Assembly: GCA_037179515.1 (NCBI GenBank)
Contig: JAXCGZ010019146.1
Span: 1 to 64,000, forward strand
Source: Halocaridina rubra
Lineage: Eukaryota > Arthropoda > Malacostraca > Decapoda > Atyidae
Length of the DNA: 64,000 nt
Reading direction: 5' to 3'
In this document: in pieces, positions 44,931 through 55,195 of the stretch
How positions within the stretch are numbered: the stretch's first letter is position 1
How the letters are laid out: every line of letters starts with the position of its first letter
The notes under the pieces: model-generated
The model's input: only the letters and a program-made list of their open reading frames with translations
What the model was told of the DNA's origin: nothing
Databases searched by the model: none
Position numbers and translations under genes: made by a program

Positions 44931-46659
44931 TCATCAGGCCCTTTTGTTCTCGAATCGACGCAATCATTTAAATATGAACATGATGTACAACTATTACTTT
45001 GAACTCTAATAAGCACCTGAAATTACCTGTAAACTACAATTACCTGTAGAGTAAGAGAACCTGCATACTGTATCATCGATCGAATACACTGAAGCATGCA
45101 TGCTTTCTTTAGCAGTGTGACTTTCATATTTATTAAAGAGAGTGAAATAAAATTAATAATCAATATGACACCCAAAGTCTTAGCTTAGGAGAATAGTTTA
45201 GCATTAAATATTTACAGCATAAATCATAAACAATTTATTTCAGGTGTTTTAGATAATTAATTTTTCTTTAAATTAGACATGTATTAATGACTGAATCCAA
45301 TTTTTTTTACTTATTCATTAAGATGTTAAGTTCTACGACAATTAATTATATTTATTTATGATTGTGTATATTGCAAGTAAAAATATTAAAATATGTTTTA
45401 AGTAAATAAAAATCTAAAAATCATAATATTTCATTTTAAAAACACGATGTCGCAGGAAAACTGTGACCAGGGTACTTATTGGCGCCGCACTTTTGGCGCT
45501 CAGCTGTTTTGGCGCTTTGACTTAATAAAAAAAAATTGGTTAATTAAAACTAACCTAAGCTAGCCCAAGTAGCTTAGTCAACGCCAAAACAGTGGCGCCA
45601 AAAGTGGTGCCTAATGGGCGATGCCAAACCGGCGGCGCCAAATAGTCCCAACCCGAACCGTGTGATACGGGCTTAACTTACCCCGGAACTAACCTGAGAG
45701 AGGAAATAAGGAGCTTTAACATTGGTATCCAAAAGTTGGTCCCATTGCTCCTCCGACGCAGTGTCTATGGGCGTAAGCAAAAAGAGAGCAGCGTTGTTGA
45801 CCAGAAGGTCAAGGCGTCCCCATTTCCCAACTGCCTCCGTCACTAGCCTCCTGCAGGTCTCTCCTACATTCTTCGAAAGATCTCCACAAATGACGAAAGC
45901 GCTGTCTTCTCGGTCCCTACGTATAAAGGATTGACTGTTTCAAGTCTGCAGTATACTATCTTTGCCACGAGATTTGATAAAATATTAACATATAATAGTT
46001 TTCGGATATACAAGAAATTCATTCAAAGCTTGTCTTAAAAAAACTGAAAGTAATTTTAATTGGTTAGGTCAAATGAAATCAGAATTAAAAGCAATATCAG
46101 ACCAGGAAATTGTAAGGGAAGAATTTTTTATTTGTTCAGCTGAACATACAAATGAAAAAATTTGACATTCGTTCAGACCAGTTGATAAATGTCATTGAAG
46201 AATTTCTTACTCGTTTCGTTCAAATGAATCACTAAATGGAGGAATTTTTTACTTGTTCAATTCACAGGATAAATGAATTGGATGAATTTCTTTATCCCTT
46301 CAGCTAAACCGACTTAAAAACTGGAAAAAAATTCTTCCTTACTCAGTTCAGTCGATAAATGAATGAAAGAAGTTCTTTAATTGTTCATCTTAAATGACAT
46401 ATAATGACAACATTCTAGCCTGTTGAACTCGCTTAACAAATACACTTTTTACTTGCTCCCACACACATAAAAACTGGAAGAATGACTCACTTGTTCATTT
46501 CACACGCAAAGGCATCTGCTTCTTCCCTGGAAGAATTGCAATGGATGACAACATTATAACCATGTTTATGTAACGAGGAAGCAATGACTTTTCCCACTCT
46601 TCTTGCTGATCCTGTCACTAGTGCCACTTTGCCTAGGCCCCAGTGGCACGTACCTGGCA
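40374..46659 (-). CDS. Pteridine reductase 1-like short-chain dehydrogenase (five exons, 5' end probably nearly complete)
   Basis: Exons, in transcript order: 46659-46491, 45916-45694, 42616-42461, 41405-41325, 40517-40374. They join in frame to 256 residues plus one split N-terminal codon (xTG, possibly the start Met), matching the usual 250-290 residues of classical SDRs. Motifs: cofactor-binding TGSARRVG (TGxxxRxG) at 46615-46592, NNAA at 45798-45787, then Asp 42565, Tyr 42526 and Lys 42514. Asp stands 13 before Tyr, where most SDRs have Ser. Asp-Tyr-Lys with TGxxxRxG is characteristic of pteridine reductase 1, which reduces biopterin or folate with NADPH. RVNYICPG and YVTGTGISVCGG match the usual C-terminal SDR blocks. 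Substrate is inferred by family only. Confidence 0.9.
41000..41125 (-). mobile_element. tRNA-derived SINE, family 1 (in intron 4)
   Basis: On the minus strand: GCGGTAGCCCAGTGGTAGAG (A-box-like), GGTACGATCCAG (B-box-like), then GGGGCGTTAGCAAGGGCATC, TTTAATCCCC and TGTGTCCACC. Confidence 0.72.
41325..41405 (-). CDS. PTR1-like exon 4
   Basis: 27 whole codons between the acceptor TTTGTTTCCAG and the donor GTAAGA. It encodes IRVNYICPGVVMWPEVE, the usual SDR segment after the active-site helix. Confidence 0.88.
41492..41576. repeat. (CT)n microsatellite in intron 3
   Basis: About 85 bp of CT dinucleotides with one CC slip near 41524. Confidence 0.96.
41838..41885 (-). repeat. Fourth, diverged copy of the exon 3 end and splice donor
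   Basis: On the minus strand it reads SLATELLPE followed by GTAATA, aligned with exon 3's NLGIELGPE and GTAACT. Only about 45 bp are recognisable. Confidence 0.55.
42165..42445 (-). repeat. Tandem partial copies of exon 3 with its donor, ~150 bp period
   Basis: Copy 2 (donor boundary at 42311) keeps the codons for VYSISKAALIM and IELGPE plus the donor GTAACT, 150 bp from the real exon end. Copy 3 (about 42185-42235) keeps only a corrupted GISKAS segment, about 155 bp further on. Copy 2 has a potential acceptor (TATTTACAG at about 42379), but joining it to exon 2 would be out of frame. Confidence 0.82.
42461..42616 (-). CDS. PTR1-like exon 3 (catalytic Asp, Tyr, Lys)
   Basis: 52 whole codons between the acceptor TATTTATAG and the donor GTAACT. 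It carries INLCDVIGEQ, IYSISKAAL and NLGIELGPE. Its 3' half is duplicated twice or more in the next intron. Confidence 0.9.
42617..44229. other. Intron 2 of the PTR1-like gene, distal part
   Basis: AT-rich. No exon or transposon is recognised. Confidence 0.45.
44230..44345 (+). mobile_element. Possible SINE fragment, family 3
   Basis: CCCTTATAATGGGGGTGGCT then GAGTCAAAGCAAAAT recurs at about 10850 and on the minus strand at about 48830. I see no intact promoter boxes, so the class is uncertain. Confidence 0.4.
44839..44927. repeat. (CT)n microsatellite in intron 2
   Basis: About 88 bp of CT dinucleotides. Confidence 0.97.
44928..45479. other. Intron 2 of the PTR1-like gene, proximal part
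   Basis: AT-rich, nothing recognised. Confidence 0.45.
45480..45650. repeat. GGCGCC-rich inverted repeat (MITE-like)
   Basis: GGCGCCGCACTTTTGGCGCT at the left and, near 45590, CGCCAAAACAGTGGCGCC on the right form imperfect inverted arms of about 30 bp around an AT-rich loop. Another GGCGCCAAA follows. It lies about 45 bp from exon 2. Confidence 0.6.
45694..45916 (-). CDS. PTR1-like exon 2
   Basis: The acceptor TTTATACGTAG and the donor GTTAGT flank it. It encodes VICGDLSKN, LDLLVNNAALFLLTP and TNVKAPYFLSQ. It ends on a complete codon. Confidence 0.9.
46085..46500 (-). repeat. ~42-bp tandem array containing copies of the exon 1 splice-donor region
   Basis: On the minus strand about ten units carry variants of TGAACAAGTAAAAAATTCTTCC followed by TTCATTTATC. 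The first unit is the real exon 1 end and donor (TGAACAA then GTGAGTCATTCTTCC). Several units keep AACAAGTAAAA or GAGTAAG, which look like weak donors. Confidence 0.75.
46491..46659 (-). CDS. PTR1-like exon 1 (Rossmann nucleotide-binding part)
   Basis: The acceptor TTCTCTTTAG lies upstream and the donor GTGAGT downstream. It encodes GKVALVTGSARRVGK and HGYNVVIHCNSSREEA. It starts with TG of a split codon, so a further 5' exon or leader exists upstream. Confidence 0.88.
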
Positions 46660-47224
46660 CTAAAGAGAAAAAAAATATGTAAAGTGAGTGAAGTAATAAC
46701 TATGCAGTACTGGGCAGGCAAAACATATAATGTATCAGTGGCACTTTTATCTACCATCATTATCATCATCATCATCGAGGTGCCTCATCCTCAAGGAAGT
46801 TGGCATTCGAGGAACGCCCCTCCTCAGTCTGCCATCTTCTGCAGCAAATTTATAGCTCTTGTCTATAGTTTCTCACAACCACTTGCACCACCCCATTCAT
46901 GTACTTCATTCTCGGCCTTCTTATTGGTCGGAAAAAGGACTACTGCCCCATAGGACCATTGTCCTTTGGGGCAATTATCAATTCAATATTTAATAATGTG
47001 TGGCACTGGAGCGCTAATCCTAACTCTTAAAGTAAATTTTATCTTTCACTGGTTTAGTAACATAATAACATCAAACCAGACCTTATTTATCCTGACACAA
47101 CACAACCAAACCAAATTTAAACAGACCTGATGGCTCAACCTGACACAAACTAACTAAACTTAACACTTGAAAAATATCAAGGAGCAATTGTCCACCATTC
47201 CATTGACAGTTAGAGGCTGTTTTC
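46660..47224. other. Region upstream of the PTR1-like exons
   Basis: It should contain the 5' exon or promoter, which I could not identify. Words such as GTCCTTTGGGGCAATTATC near 46965 resemble the sub-repeats of the fold-back element downstream. Confidence 0.4.
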
Positions 47225-47980
47225 CTTTTGGCATTCGTCCTATGGGAAATTGTACTTAGGACAATCGTTCTAGGGGAAATTGTCCCTAGCGCAATCGTCC
47301 TTAGGGCAATCGTCCTAAGGGCTATTGACCTAAGGGTAATCGTCCCAGGGGCAATTGTCCAAAGAACTATCGTCCTAGGGGCAACTATCCTCGCCCCCAC
47401 TGGTAATATAAATGACGTAACTTGAAAAATATAATCTGAAAAAAGCACTGACTCCTTCAATAGGGAACTAAACTAACTCCTTCTCGCCTTTGGTCCGATT
47501 TCTAAAACAGTGTAAATCTAGGATACCATATTGTTAGTTAGCTAGACACATACAAATGGATTTCATAAACGCATCTGACGCGGTTCTGTGTATGACTAGG
47601 ATCCCATGTGGGGTCCTACCCATACACAGAACCGCGTCAGATGCGTTTATGAAATCCATTTGTGTGTCTAGCTAACTAACAATATGGCATCCTAGGTTTA
47701 CACTGTTTAAGAAATCGGGCCAAAGGCGAGAAGGAGTTAGTTTAGTTTCATATTGAAGGGCTCAGTGCTTTTTTTAGATTATATTTTTCAAGTTACGTCA
47801 TTGATATGACCAGTGGGGGCGAGGACAGTTGCCCCTAGGACGATTGCCCTTAGGACAATTGCCCCTGGGACGATTGCCATTAGGATACCGCGTCAGATGC
47901 GTTTATGAAATCCATTCGTGTGTGTCTAGCTAACTAACAATATGATATCCTAGGTTTACGCTGTTTAAGAAATCGGGCCT
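47225..47980. mobile_element. Fold-back element with ~277 bp arms and 15-bp sub-repeats
   Basis: 47330-47607 and 47608-47885 are inverted copies of each other that meet with almost no spacer (centre near 47607). The arms include GACGCGGTTCTGTGTATG and its complement, and GTTACGTCAT and its complement. The outer parts consist of tandem variants of CAATCGTCCTTAGGG (15-bp period, 47225-47395 and 47821-47885). A third, direct partial copy of the inner right arm follows at 47886-47980. No coding capacity is seen. Confidence 0.85.
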
Positions 47981-48283
47981 TTGATAGGAATCAGTCTTAG
48001 AACCCAAACAGGTTTGACTTCTGATATCTAGAACTAGATCTAACTTCACCTTTCAACAGGAATTTTACGCCTACACTCTATTCTAATGTATACAACATTA
48101 ACATAAGCTCTGTCTGTCAGCGCAAAATAACTAAGGTTTTAAATAACTTTATTCATTATTTGTTTTTTTTATGTTAGGACTGATCAAATTAACATTAAGA
48201 AGGCATATAGTATTTGTGAAGCTAAAACTGATCTTGTTCTAACTATGAATATATACTAATCATAATAATTTACCACGAAGTGA

Positions 48284-48289
<6 letters not shown>

Positions 48290-48361
<72 letters not shown>
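48290..48361. repeat. (TA)n microsatellite
   Basis: About 72 bp of TA, directly before a SINE head. Confidence 0.96.
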
Positions 48362-48365
<4 letters not shown>

Positions 48366-48549
48366 CACCGTGGCCGGGTAGTAACTCACGCGCTTTTGAA
48401 TCGACAGGTCGTCGGTTAGAAACCCACCACGGTCTGAGGAAAGGGTATTCATTCAGGATAACGGTCGCACCGCCCAAACCAAAGTCAATTGAATGAAAGC
48501 ACCCTCCTATCCATTAATAGAAAAGGGCGTCCGTGAGGTAAAAGCTGAA

Positions 48550-48555
<6 letters not shown>
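48362..48555 (+). mobile_element. tRNA-derived SINE, family 2
   Basis: A tRNA-like head (GGCCACCGTGGCCGGGTAGT, then B-box-like GTCGGTTAGAAACCC) and a body ending GAGGTAAAAGCTGAACC before a (TA)n tail. The body is shared with 37150. Confidence 0.68.

Positions 48556-48611
<56 letters not shown>
48556..48611. repeat. (TA)n microsatellite at SINE 3' end
   Basis: About 56 bp of TA. Confidence 0.95.
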
Positions 48612-48617
<6 letters not shown>

Positions 48618-48669
48618 TACGAAAAACCGAAAAAGAATAACATCACGCAGAACTTGATTATATCCCTCT

Positions 48670-48850
48670 AAGAGAGGGGGCTAAATACTTCCTCCGTGTT
48701 CCCCTGCGTGTCGTAAGAGTCGACTTAATGAGGCGGATAGAAAGGGACTGGGAATCCCCTTCTCTGTATTTTCTCTTCCCAAAAAGTCAAGAGTATTTTG
48801 CCTTGACTCAGCCACTCCCCTTATAAGGAGAAAATGGCTCATGTATATAG
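48670..48850 (-). mobile_element. Possible SINE fragment, family 3
   Basis: The minus strand reads CTTATAAGGGGAGTGGCTGA then GTCAAGGCAAAAT, followed by GACTCTTACGACACGCAGGG. The first part recurs at 10850 and 44300. The class is uncertain. Confidence 0.45.
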
Positions 48851-49129
48851 ATAGATAGACTTGATTACGATAAACCTTGATAGTAATATCTCCATTATGT
48901 TGACTAACCCAAATGTACATATATACACATGCATGATAAGGTATTAATTACCTTTCCACCTATCAGCTGTTCCACCCTATTCCTGTATCATGTGATAGAG
49001 AGATAAGGTTTTACATGCAGATTACGTCATTAATCATATACAAGCAGTCCTCAAACAGCGTATGACGGAATTCTGTATAATTCTGAAGGGAATACAGTCA
49101 TTTGCTTGTATACATACGTATGCATACGT

Positions 49130-49135
<6 letters not shown>

Positions 49136-49202
<67 letters not shown>
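49136..49202. repeat. (TA)n microsatellite
   Basis: About 67 bp of TA, bordering the palindromic SINE cluster. Confidence 0.95.
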
Positions 49203-49205
<3 letters not shown>

Positions 49206-49212
49206 ATATATA

Positions 49213-49905
49213 TGAATAATTTTTTACCCCGACCGGGACTCGAACCTAGGACTTATAATTACTAAGTCGAGGCGCTACCAACTACACACCACAGAAGGTA
49301 TGAAAGGAATCCAACCTTATAGCTTATATCTGCCATACTTAGGGATGAACGCATTCTATCTGAATGCCACTATGTTCATATTACAGATTCCCCAACCTCA
49401 CTCGTGGCTGCAGTTTAGCATATAATTCAATTACCAATCTCGTTCAGGTCATAAGAACATAGTGACATTCAGATAGAATGCGTTCATCCATAAGTATAGC
49501 AGATATAAGCTATAAGGTTGGATTCCTTTTATACCTTCTGTGGTGTGTAGTTGGTAGTACCTTGACTTAGTAATTATAAGTCCTAGGTTCGAGTCCCGGT
49601 CGGGGTAAAAAATGATTCATGTTTTCACATATGTAATGTGCTTAATTGATTATTGTATGACCCGAATGAGATTGGGAATTGAATTAAATGCTAAAATAAA
49701 GCCACGAGTGAGGTTGGGGAATCTGTAATATGAACATAGTGGCATTCAGATAGAATGCGTTCATCCCTAAGTATAGCAGATATAAGTTATAAGGTTGGAT
49801 TCCAGTTATACCTTCTGTGGTGTGTAGTTGGTAGCGCCTTGACTTAGTAATTATAAGTCCTAGGTTCGAGTCCCGGTCGGGGTAAAAAATGATTCATGTT
49901 TTCAC
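49213..49905. mobile_element. Three-copy tRNA-like element cluster, one inverted and two direct
   Basis: The tRNA-like core GTGTAGTTGGTAGCGCC (A-box-like) and CCTAGGTTCGAGTCCCGG (B-box-like) occurs on the minus strand at about 49229-49290 and on the plus strand at 49545-49605 and 49820-49880. The two plus copies are about 275 bp apart. The left copy, with its extended flank to about 49452, is inverted to about 49655-49905, so the block is a long palindrome with (TA)n on both sides. Confidence 0.82.
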
Positions 49906-49926
49906 ATATGTAATGTGCTTGCTTGG

Positions 49927-49927
<1 letters not shown>

Positions 49928-50011
<84 letters not shown>
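49928..50011. repeat. (TA)n microsatellite
   Basis: TA dinucleotides with one phase slip near 49982. Confidence 0.95.
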
Positions 50012-50014
<3 letters not shown>

Positions 50015-50187
50015 TTTAGAAAGTCGGTAAGCACTTGATAAATTAACCAAATAAATATTGTGCATTGCTATGCATATTTTTCCTAATTGGAGAATGTGTA
50101 CATATAAAATACATACAGTGTAAACAAGAAATAAAGCTACTGAAGAGTGTAATATAGTAAAAGCATACACCGTATGTATATACTCGT

Positions 50188-50549
50188 GTGTGATTACCTA
50201 ATTGTGATTACCTAATTGTGTTTACGGGTAAGAGCCCAAAGCTCGTATCTTCCCGTCTCCTGATCGGTTTCATTTTATACTTAGTGATACTTATCATACC
50301 TGTCCTTAAAACTATGGATTGAGATAGCATTAACTACCTCCTCGCTTAGCGAATTCCAATTATCAACTACTCTTACACTGAAAAAGTATTTCCTTACATC
50401 CTGCGAAGAAGTTTTCTTACGAAGCTTCAAACTATGACCTCTAGTTCTAGAGCCAGCCATATCAAAATATCGATCCCTATCCACTCTATCATAACCATGA
50501 AGGAATTTAAAGACTGTCACCATATCCCCCCTCACTCTTCTAGCTTCGA
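50188..50549 (-). mobile_element. CR1-like LINE, short 3' copy E
   Basis: Two tail units at 50190-50220, then the last roughly 90 codons of the CR1 C-terminal region (ARRVRGDMVTVFKFLHGYD to SFKDRYDKYH). The truncation is at about 50549. It is nearly identical to copies A, C and D. Confidence 0.92.
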
Positions 50550-51268
50550 CCCTCAAAAGGGGTCATTACGATGTGTTCCACCTTTGAGTGGAGTAACTAT
50601 AAGGAAGAATAAGTTTGCATTTCATTAATATACTATCTTTTACATCATGAACTTTTCATTTACAAAGGTATAGAATTCATGTACACATATTCGGATATAC
50701 TGTATCATGATTAAAATTTAATTAATGATAATTTATCTTTTTTCGTTATTTTAAAGGTTGGATTGCGTCAAGTTATTTTAGGTTAGATAACCTGACACTA
50801 AAGATAACAAAAATTAAAGAAAAATTACTATGCTAACTATGATAAATAAAAGTACTTATTTGGGGGCAATCACCCCGGTGCAATTGTCCTGGGGGAGCTG
50901 TCGGAGGCAACTATCTTAGAACCTTGTAAGTCATTACCTTAGAAACTATTTAATAGACTAAAAACAACTTGATAATGTTGCTGTCGCATTAGAGTTGTTA
51001 GGAACCATAAAAATAGTTCACATACCACACAGTGTAAACAGGTGAAGCTATGACTGAAGACAAGCAATAAACTGAATACATATACATTACCATTTTATAA
51101 GGAGAGACATTCACAAATTGCAAGCACCAAAGTCACGATAATCAGATCTTTAAAAAAAAAAATAAATAAATAAAATAAAAAGTATATAACAAAATAAATA
51201 AGTAAATAAAAAAAATGGCATACCGCAAGTAGAGAAGGAGTTCCTATAATAACTTTGCCTCAATAAAC

Positions 51269-51272
<4 letters not shown>
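50550..51272. other. Unannotated sequence
   Basis: It includes a relic of the fold-back sub-repeats (GTGCAATTGTCCTGGGGG near 50878). No gene is seen. Confidence 0.4.
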
Positions 51273-51314
<42 letters not shown>

Positions 51315-51346
51315 CTCACGCACACACACACACACACACACACACA
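51273..51346. repeat. (CA)n microsatellite
   Basis: About 73 bp of CA with a few substitutions. Confidence 0.95.
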
Positions 51347-51917
51347 AAACAGCTTAAATGAAAAGCAATAGGTGCTGTTATAATTCTATTTTGAATACTG
51401 TGTATGGCAAGCAGAAAACATCTGCTGAAACAAAAGCTATAAACAGACACCAGCTAGAATTTAAAGCTTCACATAAATGCACTAATTTTATTTTAAACAG
51501 AACAGGGTGCCAAAACTCACTTGTGCAGTTTTTAATACCCTCCGACATCCTCCCTCCTCGACTTGCTAGAGCACACTGATAACTAAACCCATCACTCAAC
51601 ACGTCATGAACTTGTTTGCTGAATTTTCCAGTTTCTAGGGTTGCCGAGTCTCGCAAGAACCATTAGCATCAATATTTTTTTTAGATAAAACAATGATAAA
51701 CTTGATAAAACTGCTTCCCATGAGGGATTTTATTTTTGCAGGAACGGAAGAACAACAGAATGAGTTACTTTTATTAATTTCCTTGTTTTCCCAGAGACAT
51801 TTTATTAGTTCTTATAATTAATGCAAAGGAAATAGGCTTTGTTATATTAACAAAGTAAAAAATAGATTATGCCATTTTTAGCGGTTGCATATCTATTTTT
51901 AACGTTAGCTGAGGGAT
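51347..51917. other. Unannotated sequence
   Basis: Frames of 70-90 codons at 51358-51656 on both strands have no domain. Confidence 0.4.
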
Positions 51918-52111
<194 letters not shown>

Positions 52112-52228
52112 TTTCTTAAACCATAAAGATAATTTATATATATCTTTTTTCAATTTTATCGGGGAGATCTATATTTTTGCAATTAAAATTTCGTCCATAT
52201 ATATTTTGGGATTTAACCATAATACATA

Positions 52229-52396
52229 CGAACCCCGATAGCTCAGTGGTAGAGTGCACAAGTCGGGAAGCAATTAGCACGGGATCGAACCAACCACGGG
52301 ACGTTTCGAATGGCATCTAGTCTTCATCCCCCCAATTTGCTTGCATCTACCCCCACTCACGGGGACTAACTGTTGCACATAAAACTGTGCACTGCT
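52229..52396 (+). mobile_element. tRNA-derived SINE, family 1
   Basis: CCCCGATAGCTCAGTGGTAG (a good A-box) and GGGATCGAACCAACC (B-box-like), then GGGACGTTTCGAATGGCATC and GCATCTACCCCCACTC. The tail CTGTTGCACATAAAA resembles the copy at 4618. Confidence 0.75.
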
Positions 52397-52397
52397 A

Positions 52398-52735
52398 AGG
52401 CTACGGCCACACCAGATGCGACGAGCAGTTAGGGATGACGCGACATGATGAAACTCATTAAATTATATGTGGGTGTCTACACTCGATAAGCAGGAGGTAT
52501 GTCGCTCCACTTACCATCCTTGCTTGATGCTACGCAATGCAGTATGTTCCAAAATGACACGCACTGCCTAGCGACATCCCTAGCTATTTTCGTCATTTTC
52601 ATCATGTCGACTGAACAATGTATTGGAGACGTTGACGGTTCCTATTTAGACAGGCATCGCGATGCCGCTGATCTCTCTGCTCATCGCTCCAAGATACCTC
52701 CCTGCTCGTCGCGTCTGGTGTGGCCGTAGCCTAAG
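52398..52735. mobile_element. PIF/Harbinger-like MITE, complete copy
   Basis: Ends GGCTACGGCCACACCAGA and its inverted copy (TCTGGTGTGGCCGTAGCC) are flanked by TAA on both sides. Three-base TWA targets and GG-starting ends suit PIF/Harbinger. The interior is non-coding, about 330 bp. Confidence 0.72.
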
Positions 52736-52850
52736 GGTACGGCCACACCAGATGTGATGAGCAGGGAGGTAGCGTGAAGCGATGAGCGACGAGATGAGCG
52801 TTATCACAATGCCTGTCCAAATAGGAAGCGTCAACGTCTCGCGCGGCAGA
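52736..52850. mobile_element. PIF/Harbinger-like MITE, partial copy head-to-head with the first
   Basis: It starts GGGTACGGCCACACCAGA after the shared TAA and runs as the inverted counterpart of about 52628-52733, giving a palindrome centred on the junction. Confidence 0.7.
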
Positions 52851-53167
52851 TAGTAACAAGTCGTCTGTTGGTGCAGTCATGCTTCTGTCAAAATTGTCAA
52901 GAAAACTGCTCATTCTTGAAAATGCATCTCTGAAACTAGATGACATACCTCTGAAAAGACCATGGGTACATGATTTTAATAAGCAACTGTTGTAACTCAC
53001 ATTCTCTTTGCGTATTATTTCAATACAGCATAAATAAAAAATATGAAATATTTGTTTTACAACTTCAAGCTATATGAAAGGAAATAAAACTTAACCAGAT
53101 TTAGAAAACCTTTCCTCTATTGTAGTTATTCATAATAATATAATCTGAATTTAGAAATTCTACTCTG
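52851..53167. other. Unannotated sequence
   Basis: Nothing recognised. Confidence 0.4.
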
Positions 53168-53604
<437 letters not shown>

Positions 53605-53792
53605 GCTAGGGATGTCGCTAGGCAGTGCGCTTAATTTTGGAGCACGCTGCATTGCTTAGTGTCAAGCGAGGAGGGTTAGAGAGCGACAAACCTCCCCGCT
53701 CATCCAGTGTAGCCACCCACATATAATTAAATGAGTTTCATCATGTCGCGTCATCCTTCCCTGTTCGTCTCATCTGGTGTGGCCGTACCCTA
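53605..53792. mobile_element. PIF/Harbinger-like MITE, partial copy in reverse orientation
   Basis: The end TCTGGTGTGGCCGTACCC is followed by TAA. Inward, CATGTCGCGTCATCC and the segment back to GGGATGTCGCTAGGCAGTGC are the reverse complement of 52398-52590. The other end is missing. Confidence 0.7.
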
Positions 53793-53920
53793 AGAGCTTA
53801 GCCCATACAGTCCAGGATTCCTATATAGTTAGCAGATCTGTGACAACTCGACTGGTTCAGTGAGAGCGCGGTTAATTCTGAGGATCACGGTGCAGTGGGA
53901 TTTCACGATATATCACTTTC

Positions 53921-53922
<2 letters not shown>

Positions 53923-53965
<43 letters not shown>

Positions 53966-54000
53966 GTAATAATAATAACAATAATAATAATAATAATAAA
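53923..54000. repeat. (AAT)n microsatellite, imperfect
   Basis: AAT trinucleotides with AGT and AAC variants. Confidence 0.93.
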
Positions 54001-54028
54001 AGTAATTATAATAAAGAGCTTTAATGTA

Positions 54029-54161
<133 letters not shown>

Positions 54162-54269
54162 TAACATGAGATTTCAGTTGTACTGATTATGATTTTCTTT
54201 TTGGTGAAGAAAATTTCGTAAATGTAACTTGGTAACATTAAAAATATTTCCTTTTTTAAATAACTGCTT

Positions 54270-55195
54270 TCAGTGAAGGGAAAGGCGATTGGAAAAGAAG
54301 CGGAAGGGGCAAATATTTTTCCAAAATGTAAGTCGTCTCCTCCAGAGAGGAAAGATTTAGAAGGATTAAGTCTGTTTAGTAAATTCCTTGTTTGCAATTT
54401 TAGTATTAAAAATTTATCTAATTTTCTTGATGCATTCAATAAAGGGAAAGGGGATGGAACAGAGAAAGATGAGGAGGGAGGGGGATCACCACAGTGCCAA
54501 ATAAAGGGTCTAACCCTCTAAAGGGAGGGGACATTGAGGGAATGGCAACCAGTGTCAAAAGCAGGGTTAAATACTGAGCTTAGACAATTTTGAAAATGCA
54601 TTTCTTGCGACATCTAAAAAATATTCCTTTTCCAATGAGTGCTTTCAGTTCGGGAATAGGAGAAAGGAACAGGAAAAGAAGAAAGAAGGGGTTACCAGGG
54701 TGCCAAAAGGAGGGTCAACCCTGTATAGGGAGGGGACATTGAGGGAATGAGAACCAGTGTCAAAAGCAGGGTAAAATGTTGAGTTTAGAAAATTTTTAAA
54801 ATGCACTTCTGGTGATATCAAAAACTATTCATTTTCTAATGAATGCTTCTAATGCAGGAATAAGAGAAAAAAAGAAGAAGAAGAAGAAAGGAGTTAACAG
54901 AGTGAAAAAAAAAAAACCGGGTCTACGCTGTAAAGGGAGGGGGAGATTTAAGGAGTGACTACCAAAGTGTCAAAAGCAGGGTTAAATACTAAGTTTAGCA
55001 ACTTTCTAAAATGACCCACTGGTGACATAAAAAAAAAATATCCATTTTCCAATGAATGCTCTCAGTGCGGGGATATGAGAAGGGGGGAACAGGAAAAGAA
55101 GAGGAAAGAGGGAGCCACCAGAGTGCCAAAAAAAGAGGGTCTACCCTTCCATGGGTGGGGGCTCTGAGTAAGGGGTGGAGGGTGACGAGATGGCT
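54270..55195. repeat. Degenerate 205-210 bp tandem repeat, about 4 units
   Basis: CAAAAGCAGGGTTAAATACT words lie at 54556, 54761 (variant) and 54971. Between them come A/T-rich, TTTCCAATGAATGCT and purine-rich GAAAAGAAG blocks, then GTGCCAAA and GGGAGGGG. Short open frames reflect the repeat, not genes. Confidence 0.85.

Noticed and set aside
49545..49885. Functional tRNA genes
   Set aside because: A- and B-box-like words are present, but acceptor stems do not pair and the units are repeated with long non-tRNA flanks. They are SINE-like.
54273..54521. 82-codon frame in the 54-kb array
   Set aside because: It is a product of the 205-bp tandem repeat and is not conserved between units.
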